A stretch of DNA of 64,000 nucleotides from Chitinophagales bacterium (GTDB lineage: Bacteria > Bacteroidota > Bacteroidia > Chitinophagales > UBA10324): assembly GCA_025056305.1 (NCBI GenBank), contig JANWWJ010000027.1, positions 124,001-188,000 of the forward strand. Reading direction: 5' to 3'. The translations under genes were made by a program, and so were the position numbers. The notes under the pieces were generated by a model. That model worked only from the letters and a program-made list of their open reading frames with translations, searched no databases and was not told the DNA's origin. Of the stretch, positions 18,937-27,715 are shown in pieces (the first letter of the stretch is position 1; each line of letters starts with the position of its first letter).

Positions 18937-19806
18937 TTACGGCAGCAACAGCTCCAGTAGCCGTTGCAAATCGTCATCGGAGTAAAATTCGATGGAGATC
19001 TCTCCGCGTCCCGAGCCTTTCTTTTTAATGGAAACACGGGTAGCCAGGTGAGAAGCAAGCCGATTCTGAATTTGCTTGTATGCTGGGGGTAAAGAGGGTT
19101 TAGACGTCCGCCGTTGCTGAGGTCGGTTTAGTTGGCGCACCAGTGCTTCGGTTTGCCGCACCGACAGCTGGCGTTGGACAATGTCGCGAAATAGGCGCAA
19201 TTGTACGACAGGGTCTTCCACATTGATCAAGGCCCGCGCATGAGCCATGGAAATAATACGTTGGCGGATGGCTTGTTGAATTTCTGGCGGGAGTTTGAGC
19301 AGCCGCAGAAAGTTGACTACTGTGGTGCGGTCGCGGCCAACCCGCTCGGCCAATTCTTCCGGTTTCAAGTTGCACTCATCGATCAGCCGCTTATAGTTAA
19401 TAGCGATTTCTATTGCATTAAGGTTTTCACGATGGGTGTTTTCGATCAGGGCCATTTCCAACATTTGCTCATCGTTGGCGGTGCGGACAAAGCATGGAAT
19501 TTCACGCAAGCCGGCAAGCCGAGCCGCCCGCAAGCGACGTTCCCCGGATATAAGCTGATACTTGCGCGGGCCAAGCCGACGCACGGTGATGGGCTGGATG
19601 ATGCCGTGCATGCGGATGGACCGAGCCAGCTCTTCCAGGGCCTGAGGATCGAAGTCATGGCGGGGTTGAAAGGGGTTGATCTCGATAGCTTCCAGCGGTA
19701 CTTGCATCGACGTGCTCAACAACGAAGGATCTCCCTCGGCCGTCGGAGTCATATTTTGGAGTAGAGCACGGATGCCCTGTCCCAAATCATGTTTTTTATT
19801 CGTCAT
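18937..19806 (-). CDS. parB: Chromosome partitioning protein ParB
   Basis: ParB binds parS sites, spreads as a CTP-dependent clamp and works with ParA in chromosome segregation. The 289-aa product (ATG at 19806; a longer start at 19818 is possible) has the N-terminal LGQGIRALL segment and the CTPase/ParB domain ([41 protein letters not shown]). [12 protein letters not shown] follows, then a helix-turn-helix ([20 protein letters not shown]) and a C-terminal dimerisation region. It overlaps the parA end by about 11 bp. No parS palindrome was noticed nearby. Confidence 0.96.
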   Translation of the reverse strand: MTNKKHDLGQGIRALLQNMTPTAEGDPSLLSTSMQVPLEAIEINPFQPRHDFDPQALEELARSIRMHGIIQPITVRRLGPRKYQLISGERRLRAARLAGLREIPCFVRTANDEQMLEMALIENTHRENLNAIEIAINYKRLIDECNLKPEELAERVGRDRTTVVNFLRLLKLPPEIQQAIRQRIISMAHARALINVEDPVVQLRLFRDIVQRQLSVRQTEALVRQLNRPQQRRTSKPSLPPAYKQIQNRLASHLATRVSIKKKGSGRGEISIEFYSDDDLQRLLELLLP

Positions 19807-20608
19807 GTGCGGCGGCAACCAAGGTTGAGGACGAACGGTACGTGCCGTTGTTGCGCTCTATGATTTCACGGGCCAGGTTCAAATAATTCACCGCACCCTT
19901 GCTTTCAGCGTCGTACATGATTACGCTCTTGCCAAAGCTGGGGGCTTCGCCCAATCGGGTGTTTCGATGAATGATGGTGTCAAAGGCTAAATCGCCAAAA
20001 TGCTTTTTTACCTCTTCCACCACCTGATTTGACAGGCGTAAACGGCTGTCGTACATGGTGAGCAGAATGCCTTCGATGGTCAGCGAGGGATTGAGACGGT
20101 TCTGGACAATTTTTATTGTATTCAGCAACTTGCCTAAGCCCTCCAGTGCAAAATATTCACATTGAACCGGAATGAGTACAGAGTCGGCAGCCGTAAGCGC
20201 GTTTACGGTGATCAGGCCCAGGGAGGGCGAGCAGTCAATAATGAGGTAATCGTATTGCTGACGCACTTGCTCCAAAACGCTGCGCATGATGCGCTCACGG
20301 CTCGGGTGGTTTATCAGCTCAATTTCGGCACCAACCAAGTCTAGATGTGAGGGCACGAGGTCCAGATGGGGGGTTTGCGTCTGTCGGATTGCCTGTTGTA
20401 CCGGCTGGTCACCGACCATACATTCATAAATGCTGAGTTCCACTTGCCGAGGGTCAACACCAAGCCCTGAGGTGGCATTGGCCTGGGGGTCAGCGTCAAC
20501 GAGCAAGGTCTGGTATTCTAAAACAGCAAAGGAAGCAGCCAGATTGATCGCCGTGGTGGTTTTGCCTACTCCTCCTTTTTGATTTGCAATCGCTATGACT
20601 TTTCCCAT
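19796..20608 (-). CDS. parA: Chromosome partitioning ATPase ParA
   Basis: A 270-aa deviant Walker ATPase that drives ParB-parS complexes along the nucleoid. The P-loop [10 protein letters not shown] lies at residues 11-20, with the deviant lysine at 11. [16 protein letters not shown] and the Walker B-like [18 protein letters not shown] follow. This is a Soj-type chromosomal ParA by length and lack of an N-terminal DNA-binding extension. It is the first gene of the minus-strand run ending at bshC and has its own -7 box upstream. Confidence 0.97.
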   Translation of the reverse strand: MGKVIAIANQKGGVGKTTTAINLAASFAVLEYQTLLVDADPQANATSGLGVDPRQVELSIYECMVGDQPVQQAIRQTQTPHLDLVPSHLDLVGAEIELINHPSRERIMRSVLEQVRQQYDYLIIDCSPSLGLITVNALTAADSVLIPVQCEYFALEGLGKLLNTIKIVQNRLNPSLTIEGILLTMYDSRLRLSNQVVEEVKKHFGDLAFDTIIHRNTRLGEAPSFGKSVIMYDAESKGAVNYLNLAREIIERNNGTYRSSSTLVAAAHDE

Positions 20609-20635
20609 TGAATGACGAACTAATCAAGCGTTTTT

Positions 20636-20643
20636 CAAAGCTA
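20636..20643 (-). promoter_or_regulatory. -7 element (TAGCTTTG, minus strand) for parAB
   Basis: The plus strand reads CAAAGCTA at this position, giving TAGCTTTG on the minus strand, 27 bp before the parA ATG. It is the only consensus-like promoter seen before the parA operon. Confidence 0.55.
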
Positions 20644-20878
20644 CAAAGTTCACCTGCCGTGGGTTGGCCTAACCCTGAAAGTTATGCACAGCATTTGTGC
20701 GCTATGCCTCGAAATGAAAAAGTATAGGCTCGCAGTTGCTGCTACCATACTTCTGAAACCCAACCGAAGGCTAAAGTTTTTGAAGCCACGATAAATACAG
20801 GAAGTAGTGAGGCGTATGTGCCGCAAAAGGCCCGTGCGGCCGCTCGGTGGCCTATTTTTCTTTTTTCCCATGAAGACC

Positions 20879-20886
20879 TATCTTTG
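20879..20886 (+). promoter_or_regulatory. -7 element (TATCTTTG) for rpsF-rpsR-rplI
   Basis: TATCTTTG is a perfect TAnnTTTG match 21 bp before the rpsF ATG at 20908. It also argues against a longer rpsF start upstream. The spacer above it is T-rich but has no exact TTG at the usual distance. Confidence 0.6.
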
Positions 20887-20907
20887 CCGTCCCTTAAAAA
20901 ATTCGGG

Positions 20908-21324
20908 ATGGCGCAATCAGCCAAGCATTACGAAACGGTAATCATCTTTTCGCCGTTGCTGGCCGACGATGATGTGCGTCGCGAAACGGCAAAGTTGAAA
21001 AAACTGCTCACCGACCATGAATGCACCATTGTAGAAGAGCGGTATTGGGGCTTGCGCCAACTGGCCTATCAGATCGACGGAAAATCAAACGGCATTTACG
21101 TGATCATCGAATTTCAAGGTCCCGGTCACGTGGTCCAGAAGCTGGAAACGGAATATAAGCGAAATGAAAACATCTTGCGTTGGCTTACCACGGCATTGGA
21201 CAAATATGGGATAGAATATAATGAAAAACGGCGCAAAGGCTTGGTAGGCAAAAAGAAAACCCAAGACGCAACTCCTTCCACAAACCCTGCATCTTCAATA
21301 GTAACCACTTCTGCTCATGAGTAA
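20908..21324 (+). CDS. rpsF: 30S ribosomal protein S6
   Basis: S6 pairs with S18 on the small-subunit platform. The 138-aa product begins [18 protein letters not shown] after a short leader and includes [20 protein letters not shown] and [18 protein letters not shown], all typical of S6. The ATG at 20908 gives the normal N-terminus; a 30-residue upstream extension would cross the promoter. The C-terminal tail after GLVGKKKTQ is low-complexity Thr/Ser. It overlaps rpsR by 8 bp. Confidence 0.95.
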   Translation: MAQSAKHYETVIIFSPLLADDDVRRETAKLKKLLTDHECTIVEERYWGLRQLAYQIDGKSNGIYVIIEFQGPGHVVQKLETEYKRNENILRWLTTALDKYGIEYNEKRRKGLVGKKKTQDATPSTNPASSIVTTSAHE

Positions 21325-21589
21325 ACAGGCATCCACAGAAATCAAGTATTTGGTTGCGCAGAAAGTCGTCAAGCGCCCGAAGAAATATTGCCGTTTTCGT
21401 AAATATAACATTAAGTATATCGATTATAAGGAGCCGGAGTTTCTGCTCAACTTTGTTAACGAACAAGGAAAAATTTTACCGCGGCGTATTACCGGTAACT
21501 CAGCCAAGTATCAACGTAAAGTGGCGCAAGCCATCAAGCGTGCACGTCAATTGGCATTGCTTCCTTATGTCACCGATTTGCTTAAGTAG
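21317..21589 (+). CDS. rpsR: 30S ribosomal protein S18
   Basis: A 90-aa ribosomal protein that heterodimerises with S6. The conserved core [20 protein letters not shown] and the C-terminal [20 protein letters not shown] are clear S18 sequence. It starts inside the end of rpsF and is followed after 2 bp by rplI, the standard rpsF-rpsR-rplI order. The stop codon is TAG. In some bacteria the S6:S18 complex regulates this operon through a 5' RNA element; none is visible in the short leader here. Confidence 0.96.
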   Translation: MSKQASTEIKYLVAQKVVKRPKKYCRFRKYNIKYIDYKEPEFLLNFVNEQGKILPRRITGNSAKYQRKVAQAIKRARQLALLPYVTDLLK

Positions 21590-21591
21590 CC

Positions 21592-22038
21592 ATGGAAGTT
21601 ATCCTGTTGCAAGACGTAGAAAAGCTGGGTAAGGAAAATGACATTGTACAAGTGCGACCAGGCTTTGCTCGGAATTATTTAATCCCACGGAAGCTGGCCG
21701 TGGTCGCCGATGAAACGCAACGCAAGCTCTTGGCTGAGCGGCAGCGTCAGGAAAAGCGACGCGAAGAAAAATTGCTGCGTGAGCTGGCGCGCGTGGTGGA
21801 AACCTTGAAATCTACCCGTTTTACCATCGGCGCAAAAACCGGAACCTCAGGCCGTATTTTCGGTAAGATCACCACCATACAATTGGCTCAGGCCATTAAA
21901 AAACAAGCCGGAGTGGTGATAGACCGCAAGAAGATTACCATCCCCGATGATATTCTGATGCTGGGCGAATACAAAGCTCAAGTTGCCCTCCACAAAGACG
22001 TGGAGGTCGAGGTGGTCTTTGAGGTCGTCGCCGAATAA
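21592..22038 (+). CDS. rplI: 50S ribosomal protein L9
   Basis: A 148-aa two-domain ribosomal protein near the L1 stalk. The N-terminal domain (MEVILLQDVEKLGKENDIV, RPGFARNYLIPRKLA) is joined by a long charged helix (residues about 42-75) to the C-terminal domain (FGKITTIQLAQAIKKQAGV). Length is standard. It ends the S6-S18-L9 operon; a bulged hairpin follows before the ECF sigma gene. Confidence 0.96.
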   Translation: MEVILLQDVEKLGKENDIVQVRPGFARNYLIPRKLAVVADETQRKLLAERQRQEKRREEKLLRELARVVETLKSTRFTIGAKTGTSGRIFGKITTIQLAQAIKKQAGVVIDRKKITIPDDILMLGEYKAQVALHKDVEVEVVFEVVAE

Positions 22039-22073
22039 TCCCCTTTTCAAAAAAAATTTGCCGGACGTGTAAC

Positions 22074-22116
22074 TTTTTGCTGCCTGCCAGCCTCTTACTG
22101 CTGGCAGCGGCAAAAG
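22074..22116 (+). other. Bulged hairpin between rplI and the ECF sigma gene
   Basis: TTTTTGCTGCCTGCCAGC on the left can pair with GCTGGCAGCGGCAAAAG on the right, with small bulges and an 8-nt loop. No T-tract follows, so it is not a classical intrinsic terminator. It could be a transcript 3'-end stabiliser for the L9 operon or part of the sigma leader. Confidence 0.4.
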
Positions 22117-22155
22117 GGTGGCCTTCTCTGCTTGAGATCGCTCAAAAAGCAAAGA

Positions 22156-22632
22156 ATGACGGCCGATCAGTACAACCAGTGCGTTGACTTGTATGCCGAC
22201 AGGATTTATCGGTTTGTCCTCAAACACTTAGGCCGTGTAGCCGAGGCAAAGGATATTGTGCAATCCAGCTTTGAAATTCTTTGGCGCAATCACGAGCGGG
22301 TAGAATTTCAGCGAAGCCGATCGTATTTGTTCCAGGTAGCCTATCGTCTGTTGCTGAAAAGTTTTGAACAGACTCAGGTAGTTGAACTTACTGACGATTT
22401 GGAACTAACGGCAAGGGAGCAGCCCCTGGGTCTTCGCGAAGCCCTCGATGTAGCATTGGCGCGCCTTTCGCCGGTACAAAAAGCACTGGTGTTGTTGCGC
22501 GATTATGAAGGGTATCGCTACGATGAAATAGCTGCCATCACCGGGTTGTCAGAAGCACAAGTAAAGGTGTATTTATTCCGCGCCCGCAAAAAGCTCAAAG
22601 ATTTTCTGGTTTCACTGCATCATGTGGTTTAA
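22156..22632 (+). CDS. ECF-type RNA polymerase sigma factor
   Basis: A 158-aa sigma-70-family protein with region 2 (YADRIYRFVLKHLGRVAEAK, DIVQSSFEILWRNHERVEF) and region 4 (LSPVQKALVLLRDYEGYRYD, EIAAITGLSEAQVKVYLFRA), and no regions 1 or 3, as expected for extracytoplasmic function sigma factors. The ATG at 22156 is preferred over an in-frame TTG at 22132. The next gene begins 2 bp after the stop and encodes a one-helix membrane protein suited to be its anti-sigma factor. A lack of carboxy extension argues against an SnoaL-type ECF41. Confidence 0.92.
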   Translation: MTADQYNQCVDLYADRIYRFVLKHLGRVAEAKDIVQSSFEILWRNHERVEFQRSRSYLFQVAYRLLLKSFEQTQVVELTDDLELTAREQPLGLREALDVALARLSPVQKALVLLRDYEGYRYDEIAAITGLSEAQVKVYLFRARKKLKDFLVSLHHVV

Positions 22633-22634
22633 AC

Positions 22635-23690
22635 ATGCCTCCGCATCGAGAAAACATAGATAAATTTTTAATGCAGGCCAGCAATGGAATGTTGGATGCA
22701 AACCAGTTGCAACAGTTATGGCGTTTTTTGGAAGAAAATCCGGAAGTTTTAGCGAATTGTCCGCCTGAAGCGTTACGATTGATGGTTGATGAACACATTA
22801 CCATGCCCGGCAAGCAACGGCTTAAAAAGGCGGTTACCGAAGTAAACTGTGATTTGTATTACCAGCTGGCCTTAGAGCGGAGGTTGGCCTCAGCGCACCG
22901 CAAGGCGCTCGAGGAATTTCTGGCAGCTTGTCCGTCGGTACGCCGGCAGCTGGAGTGGTACCAATACACCAAACTTAAGCCAGATGAATCGGTGACTTTT
23001 TCCGCGAAGCACCTCTTGTATCGAAGCCGGACCAAAACCATTCCACTATGGATTCGGACGGCAGCAGCGGCCGGGGTGATATGGTTGGCCTGGTTGCTTC
23101 ATCACCAGCAACAGCCCATAGAAGCGCTAGCCCCGCAAGCGGCCGTAGTATCCGATGAATCAACTGATCGCAGCCGGCCTACTGTGCGGGCAAGTCAGGA
23201 AGAAATAGTGACGCTCGAAGTGCTGCCGGCGCAGGAGCCGCAACCGCTATTATCAGACCGTGGCCTACCCTTGGAACGACAACAGCCGTACTTTGTTGCT
23301 GAACAAACCGTTCATCAAGCAGTATCTGAAGAATATTTTAAATATGAAGAAAAGATAAATAATGAAATCTTACCGCTGCAGGTAAGGCCCATTAGCTTAA
23401 CTGTCGAGCAAACATACCTTGAGGCGGTAGCTCAAAGAAAAGAAGAAGGCCTGCATGCAAAAGGATTGAGGGTTTATGCCGGGCGCAGTTGGATCCAGCC
23501 GGTGAAAAACCTCACGGCTGTGCTGTTGACGCTGTCGGGTCGGAAAGAAATGGCTGGAGAAATTCGCAGCAGCAACAGCGATGTGTCCTCGCCTGCCGTT
23601 CGCATCATGCTGGCGCTCGGACCGATTGAGGTCCACCACACGTTTAGACTTGAGCCACCAACGACGGTTGAGTTTTCAAAACAACATTAA
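22635..23690 (+). CDS. Putative membrane anti-sigma factor
   Basis: A 351-aa protein with a cytoplasmic N-terminal helical region (residues 1-135), one transmembrane helix at about 137-156 (LWIRTAAAAGVIWLAWLLHH) and a periplasmic C-terminal region of about 195 residues ending in a beta-rich segment (VRIMLALGPIEVHHTFRLEP). The layout and its position 2 bp after an ECF sigma gene support an anti-sigma role, but no ZAS zinc-binding HxxxCxxC motif was seen, so the inference rests on context. The outer-membrane protein gene follows after 8 bp. Confidence 0.65.
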   Translation: MPPHRENIDKFLMQASNGMLDANQLQQLWRFLEENPEVLANCPPEALRLMVDEHITMPGKQRLKKAVTEVNCDLYYQLALERRLASAHRKALEEFLAACPSVRRQLEWYQYTKLKPDESVTFSAKHLLYRSRTKTIPLWIRTAAAAGVIWLAWLLHHQQQPIEALAPQAAVVSDESTDRSRPTVRASQEEIVTLEVLPAQEPQPLLSDRGLPLERQQPYFVAEQTVHQAVSEEYFKYEEKINNEILPLQVRPISLTVEQTYLEAVAQRKEEGLHAKGLRVYAGRSWIQPVKNLTAVLLTLSGRKEMAGEIRSSNSDVSSPAVRIMLALGPIEVHHTFRLEPPTTVEFSKQH

Positions 23691-23698
23691 TAAAAAAC

Positions 23699-24976
23699 AT
23701 GAAAGTCGTGACTATCCGACAAGCTTTCGCCATTGCGCTATTAGCTGGGCTGGTGTCTGTTCGACCGCTGGCAGCCCAAACACCGGATCCATATGCACGC
23801 ATGGAGCAACAGCTAAAAAGGTTCGAACAGGCCATGCAGAAAATGCAAGAACAACTGGATCAGTTGCAGCAGTCGCTTGACCAATATCTATCGGAACAAG
23901 AGGATTGGACATATTTCCGATGGCACGACACGGCATGGCGGCAATGGTCGAGGCCACGGTGGGATTCGTTGTTTAGGCGCTTGGATGAGATTAGGGTCAA
24001 GTGGAAACTATCAGATTCCTTGCATGTCGATTCCTTCATTTTGGAATTTCCCCAGTGGCCGTACAGAGATCGTCCGTATCGCGCGTGGCCTCGAGGGCGT
24101 GTGGAATCTTGGAATAAAGACACTACCTTCATCAAGTTGGGTCCTCTGGAATTTTTGGTCATTGAGCCTGTGGAGTTCATCATACGAAATGAAGAAAATG
24201 GCGCTGAGCAGATCATCCTTAAAGGAAATAATGCTATATTGATACGTTCCAGTAAGAAAACAATGAAATCGAGCAATGAGGATGATTCTGAGGAAGGGGA
24301 GTTCAAAGCAAGTTACTACCATAATGAATATGATCCCAAGCAGGACAAAGAGAAAAAGGATCCTCGCGTACGCACTCAATGGCTGAATTTCAGCGTGGGT
24401 TTTAACAATTACATCACGTCGGCCTGGCAGTTCCGATTGCCGGATAATTACCGGGCCATGGAACCGTTACCCGGGGCATCGGTAGGTGTACATGTGCATT
24501 TAGTAAGCCAACAGCTTCGGCTCGCTCGACCCATTTATTTGCGGTATGGCATATATGGTGAATTTAATTCATATAAATTTGGGGGAAGCGATGTCCTGAT
24601 TCCGCATATTGACTCGGTGGCTTTTGCCTCGGCGGAAACGACCCTGCAAAAGAACAAGCTATCTACCGATTACCTTGGCATTCCCCTCATGGTTGTATTC
24701 AAAACACCCCCGGTTGGCAAGCAGCGGCTCAACTTTGGCGTGGGTGGATTTGGTTCCTATCTCATTGGCTCCAGAACAAAAATCAGGAACAGTGCGGGTG
24801 AGCGGTCAAAGGTGCATGACAGCTTTAATCTTAATCCCGTCCGCTATGGAGTGTCGGCAAGTTTAGGATATGGCGATGTTTCCTTATTCGGCACTTACTG
24901 CCTGTCGCCGCTGTTCCAAAAAGAACTTGAACCAAAGCTTTATCCGGTAACAGTAGGATTACATTTTTCCTTTTAG
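23699..24976 (+). CDS. Outer-membrane beta-barrel protein with N-terminal coiled coil
   Basis: A 425-aa exported protein. A signal peptide ends near RPLAAQ, and residues of about 32-65 form a Gln-rich coiled coil (MEQQLKRFEQAMQKMQEQLD). An aromatic- and Arg-rich segment of about 100 residues follows, then a charged linker and a C-terminal barrel-like part (LNFSVGFNNYI, YLGIPLMVVFKTP, LNFGVGGFGSYLIG) ending in VGLHFSF with a terminal Phe. This resembles PorT-type or outer-membrane beta-barrel domains. It is the third gene of the sigma operon, so it may act as the sensor or a target. No specific function is recognised. Confidence 0.7.
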   Translation: MKVVTIRQAFAIALLAGLVSVRPLAAQTPDPYARMEQQLKRFEQAMQKMQEQLDQLQQSLDQYLSEQEDWTYFRWHDTAWRQWSRPRWDSLFRRLDEIRVKWKLSDSLHVDSFILEFPQWPYRDRPYRAWPRGRVESWNKDTTFIKLGPLEFLVIEPVEFIIRNEENGAEQIILKGNNAILIRSSKKTMKSSNEDDSEEGEFKASYYHNEYDPKQDKEKKDPRVRTQWLNFSVGFNNYITSAWQFRLPDNYRAMEPLPGASVGVHVHLVSQQLRLARPIYLRYGIYGEFNSYKFGGSDVLIPHIDSVAFASAETTLQKNKLSTDYLGIPLMVVFKTPPVGKQRLNFGVGGFGSYLIGSRTKIRNSAGERSKVHDSFNLNPVRYGVSASLGYGDVSLFGTYCLSPLFQKELEPKLYPVTVGLHFSF

Positions 24977-25034
24977 AGGATGTTGGTGCATTTGGGCTCC
25001 TTACGCTGACCGTAGATTACTGTTGCGTCAGATC

Positions 25035-25076
25035 GGATAGGATTCTATCCGCAAGCTCAGGCATGAATCCATGCCT
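25035..25076. repeat. Two tandem hairpins with complementary 4-nt loops
   Basis: Hairpin 1 is GGATAG (25035-25040), loop GATT, CTATCC (25045-25050). Hairpin 2 is AGGCATG (25059-25065), loop AATC, CATGCCT (25070-25076). The two loops are reverse complements, so a kissing interaction is possible. No T-tract follows. It lies about 60 bp after the end of the ECF sigma operon. Confidence 0.55.
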
Positions 25077-25376
25077 AATGACTCGTGCTTATTTCCTCAA
25101 GTTTAGCCCCTCAACCGTGAGACGAATTAGGAATGATTATCAAATTCACTCATGGTTTATAAGCCATTTGGGCAGACCGAATTTTTTTTAGAATGACATG
25201 ACATTTTGGTTTTGTGCCTCGGTGAAGTGCGTTTTTCTGTGGGCATGAAAAAGCCTTAGATTTTGAAAATTGAGGGGGTAAATTCATTCTCAAAAAAGTT
25301 TTGTCTTTTGTAAAAACTTCTTGTTTAGCTTAATTGTCGCTAGCCATTATTTTCCTTTTTAGAAGAATCGCTTAGA

Positions 25377-25660
25377 ATGATAGAAAGATTATTTATACTA
25401 TTTTTCTTTTTACCCAACTCATGGCCTGGCATTTCCGTTATGATAGAGAAGCCTGTTGCTGATTTTCCGGTGTTGTGAGTGCAAACGGCCCAAAGTCAAG
25501 TTACGCATAGCGTGCATTTCGGAATCTATTCTATTATGGGATGATGATTTAGAAACGGATTTTCGGAGTCAAGTCGCCAGCTGTCAGCAGAATCAGCGCG
25601 ATAGAAGTGTTAAGCGGACCACCCGGCTACTTACCGTTACATTTCGGCGGTATGAGATGA
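25377..25660 (+). pseudogene. Possible relic of a small secreted protein
   Basis: A 33-codon frame begins with ATG at 25377 and a signal-like start (MIERLFILFFFLPNSWPG). It stops at 25476-25478, but a shifted frame continues as VSANGPKSSYA, then RAFRNLFYYGMMI and EVLSGPPGYLPLHFGGMR, broken by two in-frame TAG codons and ending at 25660. The coding-like flavour of the pieces suggests a decayed gene. No family is recognised and chance cannot be excluded. Confidence 0.25.
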
Positions 25661-25878
25661 TTAGAGAATAAATAATAGATACCAATGTGTGACCAGCTTT
25701 TCCAATGGGAAATAGAACATATCCCAAAAGAATTAACATTTGATCAGTTGCCCGGCTTTCGGAGACTACAATTAAAGATGCGTTAAAAATGCCGTTGATC
25801 AGGGATTTTCGAATCATTGGTGTAAGCTACAGACGGATTGTTTCTGGTCGGTAGGTGATCTGATGGATAATATCATTC

Positions 25879-26181
25879 ATGGAAAAAAATGCTAAAAGGA
25901 ATTACGACGATCTGGCCGCATTCTGTTAGGTCGCTATCTACAAATCAATAGCATCCGTCGGAGCTGACACATTAAAAACGTTTGCTGATGTGGTTGAGCG
26001 GATTATGTTGAAACAAGTCCGTAAGCAAAGAATAAAGCCGGGCGACATATCGCAGCCCAGCAGGCTAACAATCTCAGGTGCGGTCCGGGGGCGGTTATGC
26101 ACGAAGTATCGCGAATGGATCGGTAAACTGCGTTTGCCTAAAGCTCTGGTCACCCATCTGAAGGAAAAGCATTATTCATGA
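25879..26181 (+). pseudogene. 100-codon frame interrupted by one in-frame TAG
   Basis: From ATG 25879 the frame reads MEKNAKRNYDDLAAFC, meets TAG at 25927-25929, then continues uninterrupted for 83 codons (VAIYKSIASVGADTLKTFAD onward, ending LKEKHYS) to the stop at 26181. The downstream part is basic (RGRLCTKYREW, QVRKQRIK), as in a nucleic-acid-binding protein, but is not recognised. Either a nonsense mutation inactivated a small gene or an internal GTG at 25990 starts a shorter product. TAG recoding is unlikely because rpoB and rpsR use TAG as their stop. Confidence 0.3.
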
Positions 26182-26335
26182 CACGTCAAATTTTGCTGGA
26201 ATGCATCATTCCAAAATACGTTCAGCCAGCTCTTGTAGCCATGCTCAAACGAAACGATCTTCAAAGGTTAACCGTCAAACTTTTCGAAAACGTGATAAAT
26301 TCGTCATGCTTAACTGAAAAAGTCATTTTGTTGCC

Positions 26336-27715
26336 ATGGAAAAAGTCGTGAATTATGGCTCTTTGTTTATTGCCCGAAATGTTTTGGCTGTTGCATTCAT
26401 CATTATTGGACTAAGGACATTCTGTCAGACGGTTTCCAATCATGTCGAATACACAAAACCGGCGGGATGGACAGAGAAGATGGTAGGTACGGATAAGTAC
26501 TTTTTCCCACCTAACGCAGAGGACAGCAAGGTTTTAGCTGTAGCCATAATCAGTCCGTTTAAGACGCAGGCAAGAGATCGTAAAAAGGATTTTGAGCAAT
26601 ATCTGCGTGGTCGTATCCGCACCGACGAGCAATTGAAATATTTCAGTAAGGTAGCTGAACTGCATTCAACGTGCAGTTCAGAGCCCATGCTGGCTGCAGT
26701 CATGGATGTGCAAACTACTAAAGGCTTGGCGAGAAGAATGTATTTGGCTTTTCCGGGTTCAGAAAAATGGGGCGTGCTTGCTGTAGTGACCGGTAATGAA
26801 TCCGTGATGAAGAAATATCAGGCAGATTTAAATGCCTTTGTTGCTTCGTGTTTGAAGGCCGACGTATGGACTACGTATCAGATGATTCGTACGGAAGAAA
26901 CAGCAGCGGCAACTAAGCCGACAACGGAGGCTTCACCTGCACCATCGGCAAGGGAACCTGCGGCTTCGGGTAAAAGTCGTATAAGAGCGATGTACGTGGC
27001 CAACATTTTGCAGATGGTTCCCAATACCTATACGTATGGATATACATATAAAAATTTCAATACTTTTTGGACTATATTGGATAATGGAAAGGTTTATTTC
27101 GGTTATCCGCCGGAAAATCCACACGAGTTTGATTTTCATGCAGCATGCAGCAAACAAGGAGATTGTGTTAGCTATGAGGAAAAAAGTGGTCAGCTGCAGT
27201 TCACCTGGAAAAATCAATCCGTTGCGTTATCGTTGGATGCGGCTCAGATTACCCTGGGAGCAGTTTACAGCGGACAAAGCGGGCCTACTGTGTTCCGGAA
27301 GATCGCTTCAGAAAACGGCACGCGACTTCAGGGTGCCTACCGGCGTAAGGCTTTTGTCAACCTGAATTCTGCTGCAGCCAGCGGCAATGTGAGTGCGGAA
27401 ACCATCTTTGTTTTTTCCAAAGACGGAAGATTTTCGGTGTACGGTTGGTCAGGGTTTGTTGCCACATCTAAAGGGTCACCCATGTCCAGCACCCAAGCAC
27501 CAGGCGCCATCGCACCGCCGCCACCTCCTGCGGGAGTAGGCGTAGCTGCCTCAAATCAAGATATGCGCTATGGATTGTACGAGGTCAAGAACAATCAGCT
27601 GATCTTAACCTATGCAGACGGTAAAAAGGAGCAGTATTTTTTCTTTCGCTACCCCCAAGAGGAGGAAGACGTTTTGGCCATTGGTGGCGTCAATTACATC
27701 AGCGTGGAAGATTAA
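26336..27715 (+). CDS. Unknown exported protein with Pro-rich linker
   Basis: A 459-aa protein I do not recognise. It starts at ATG 26336 and has a hydrophobic N-terminus (LFIARNVLAVAFIIIGLRTF) that may be a signal peptide or anchor. The first domain (to about residue 185: VEYTKPAGWTEKMVG, YLAFPGSEKWGVLAVVTGN) is followed by a Thr/Ala/Pro linker. A second domain starts near 220 and alternates beta-type segments (WTILDNGKVYFGYPPENP, RLQGAYRRKAFVN, FVFSKDGRFSVYG). It contains a PPPPPAG stretch and ends VNYISVED. The repeated beta pattern resembles lipocalin-like proteins that report on dose-like secreted domains, but this is only impression. A bidirectional terminator follows. Confidence 0.7.
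   Translation: MEKVVNYGSLFIARNVLAVAFIIIGLRTFCQTVSNHVEYTKPAGWTEKMVGTDKYFFPPNAEDSKVLAVAIISPFKTQARDRKKDFEQYLRGRIRTDEQLKYFSKVAELHSTCSSEPMLAAVMDVQTTKGLARRMYLAFPGSEKWGVLAVVTGNESVMKKYQADLNAFVASCLKADVWTTYQMIRTEETAAATKPTTEASPAPSAREPAASGKSRIRAMYVANILQMVPNTYTYGYTYKNFNTFWTILDNGKVYFGYPPENPHEFDFHAACSKQGDCVSYEEKSGQLQFTWKNQSVALSLDAAQITLGAVYSGQSGPTVFRKIASENGTRLQGAYRRKAFVNLNSAAASGNVSAETIFVFSKDGRFSVYGWSGFVATSKGSPMSSTQAPGAIAPPPPPAGVGVAASNQDMRYGLYEVKNNQLILTYADGKKEQYFFFRYPQEEEDVLAIGGVNYISVED

Larger units (their letters stand above)
24977..26335. other. 1.36-kb gene-poor stretch with decayed reading frames
   Basis: No intact gene of normal length is visible on either strand. The first part holds two tandem hairpins (25035-25076) and AT-rich sequence. 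From 25377 on, short coding-like segments are broken by stops and frame changes (described separately at 25377-25660 and 25879-26181). The stretch looks like the remains of lost genes, possibly an ancient insertion, but no transposase motif or clear flanking repeat was identified. Confidence 0.55.

Noticed and set aside
18937-20700. parS site near parAB
   Set aside because: No 16-bp palindrome resembling TGTTTCACGTGAAACA was seen by eye here; a genome-wide search would be needed.
22074-22116. Intrinsic terminator after rplI
   Set aside because: The stem is bulged and there is no T-tract, so only a hairpin is reported.
25927-25929. TAG recoding to rescue the 25879-26181 frame
   Set aside because: rpoB and rpsR terminate at TAG and no suppressor tRNA is seen, so a broken gene is simpler.
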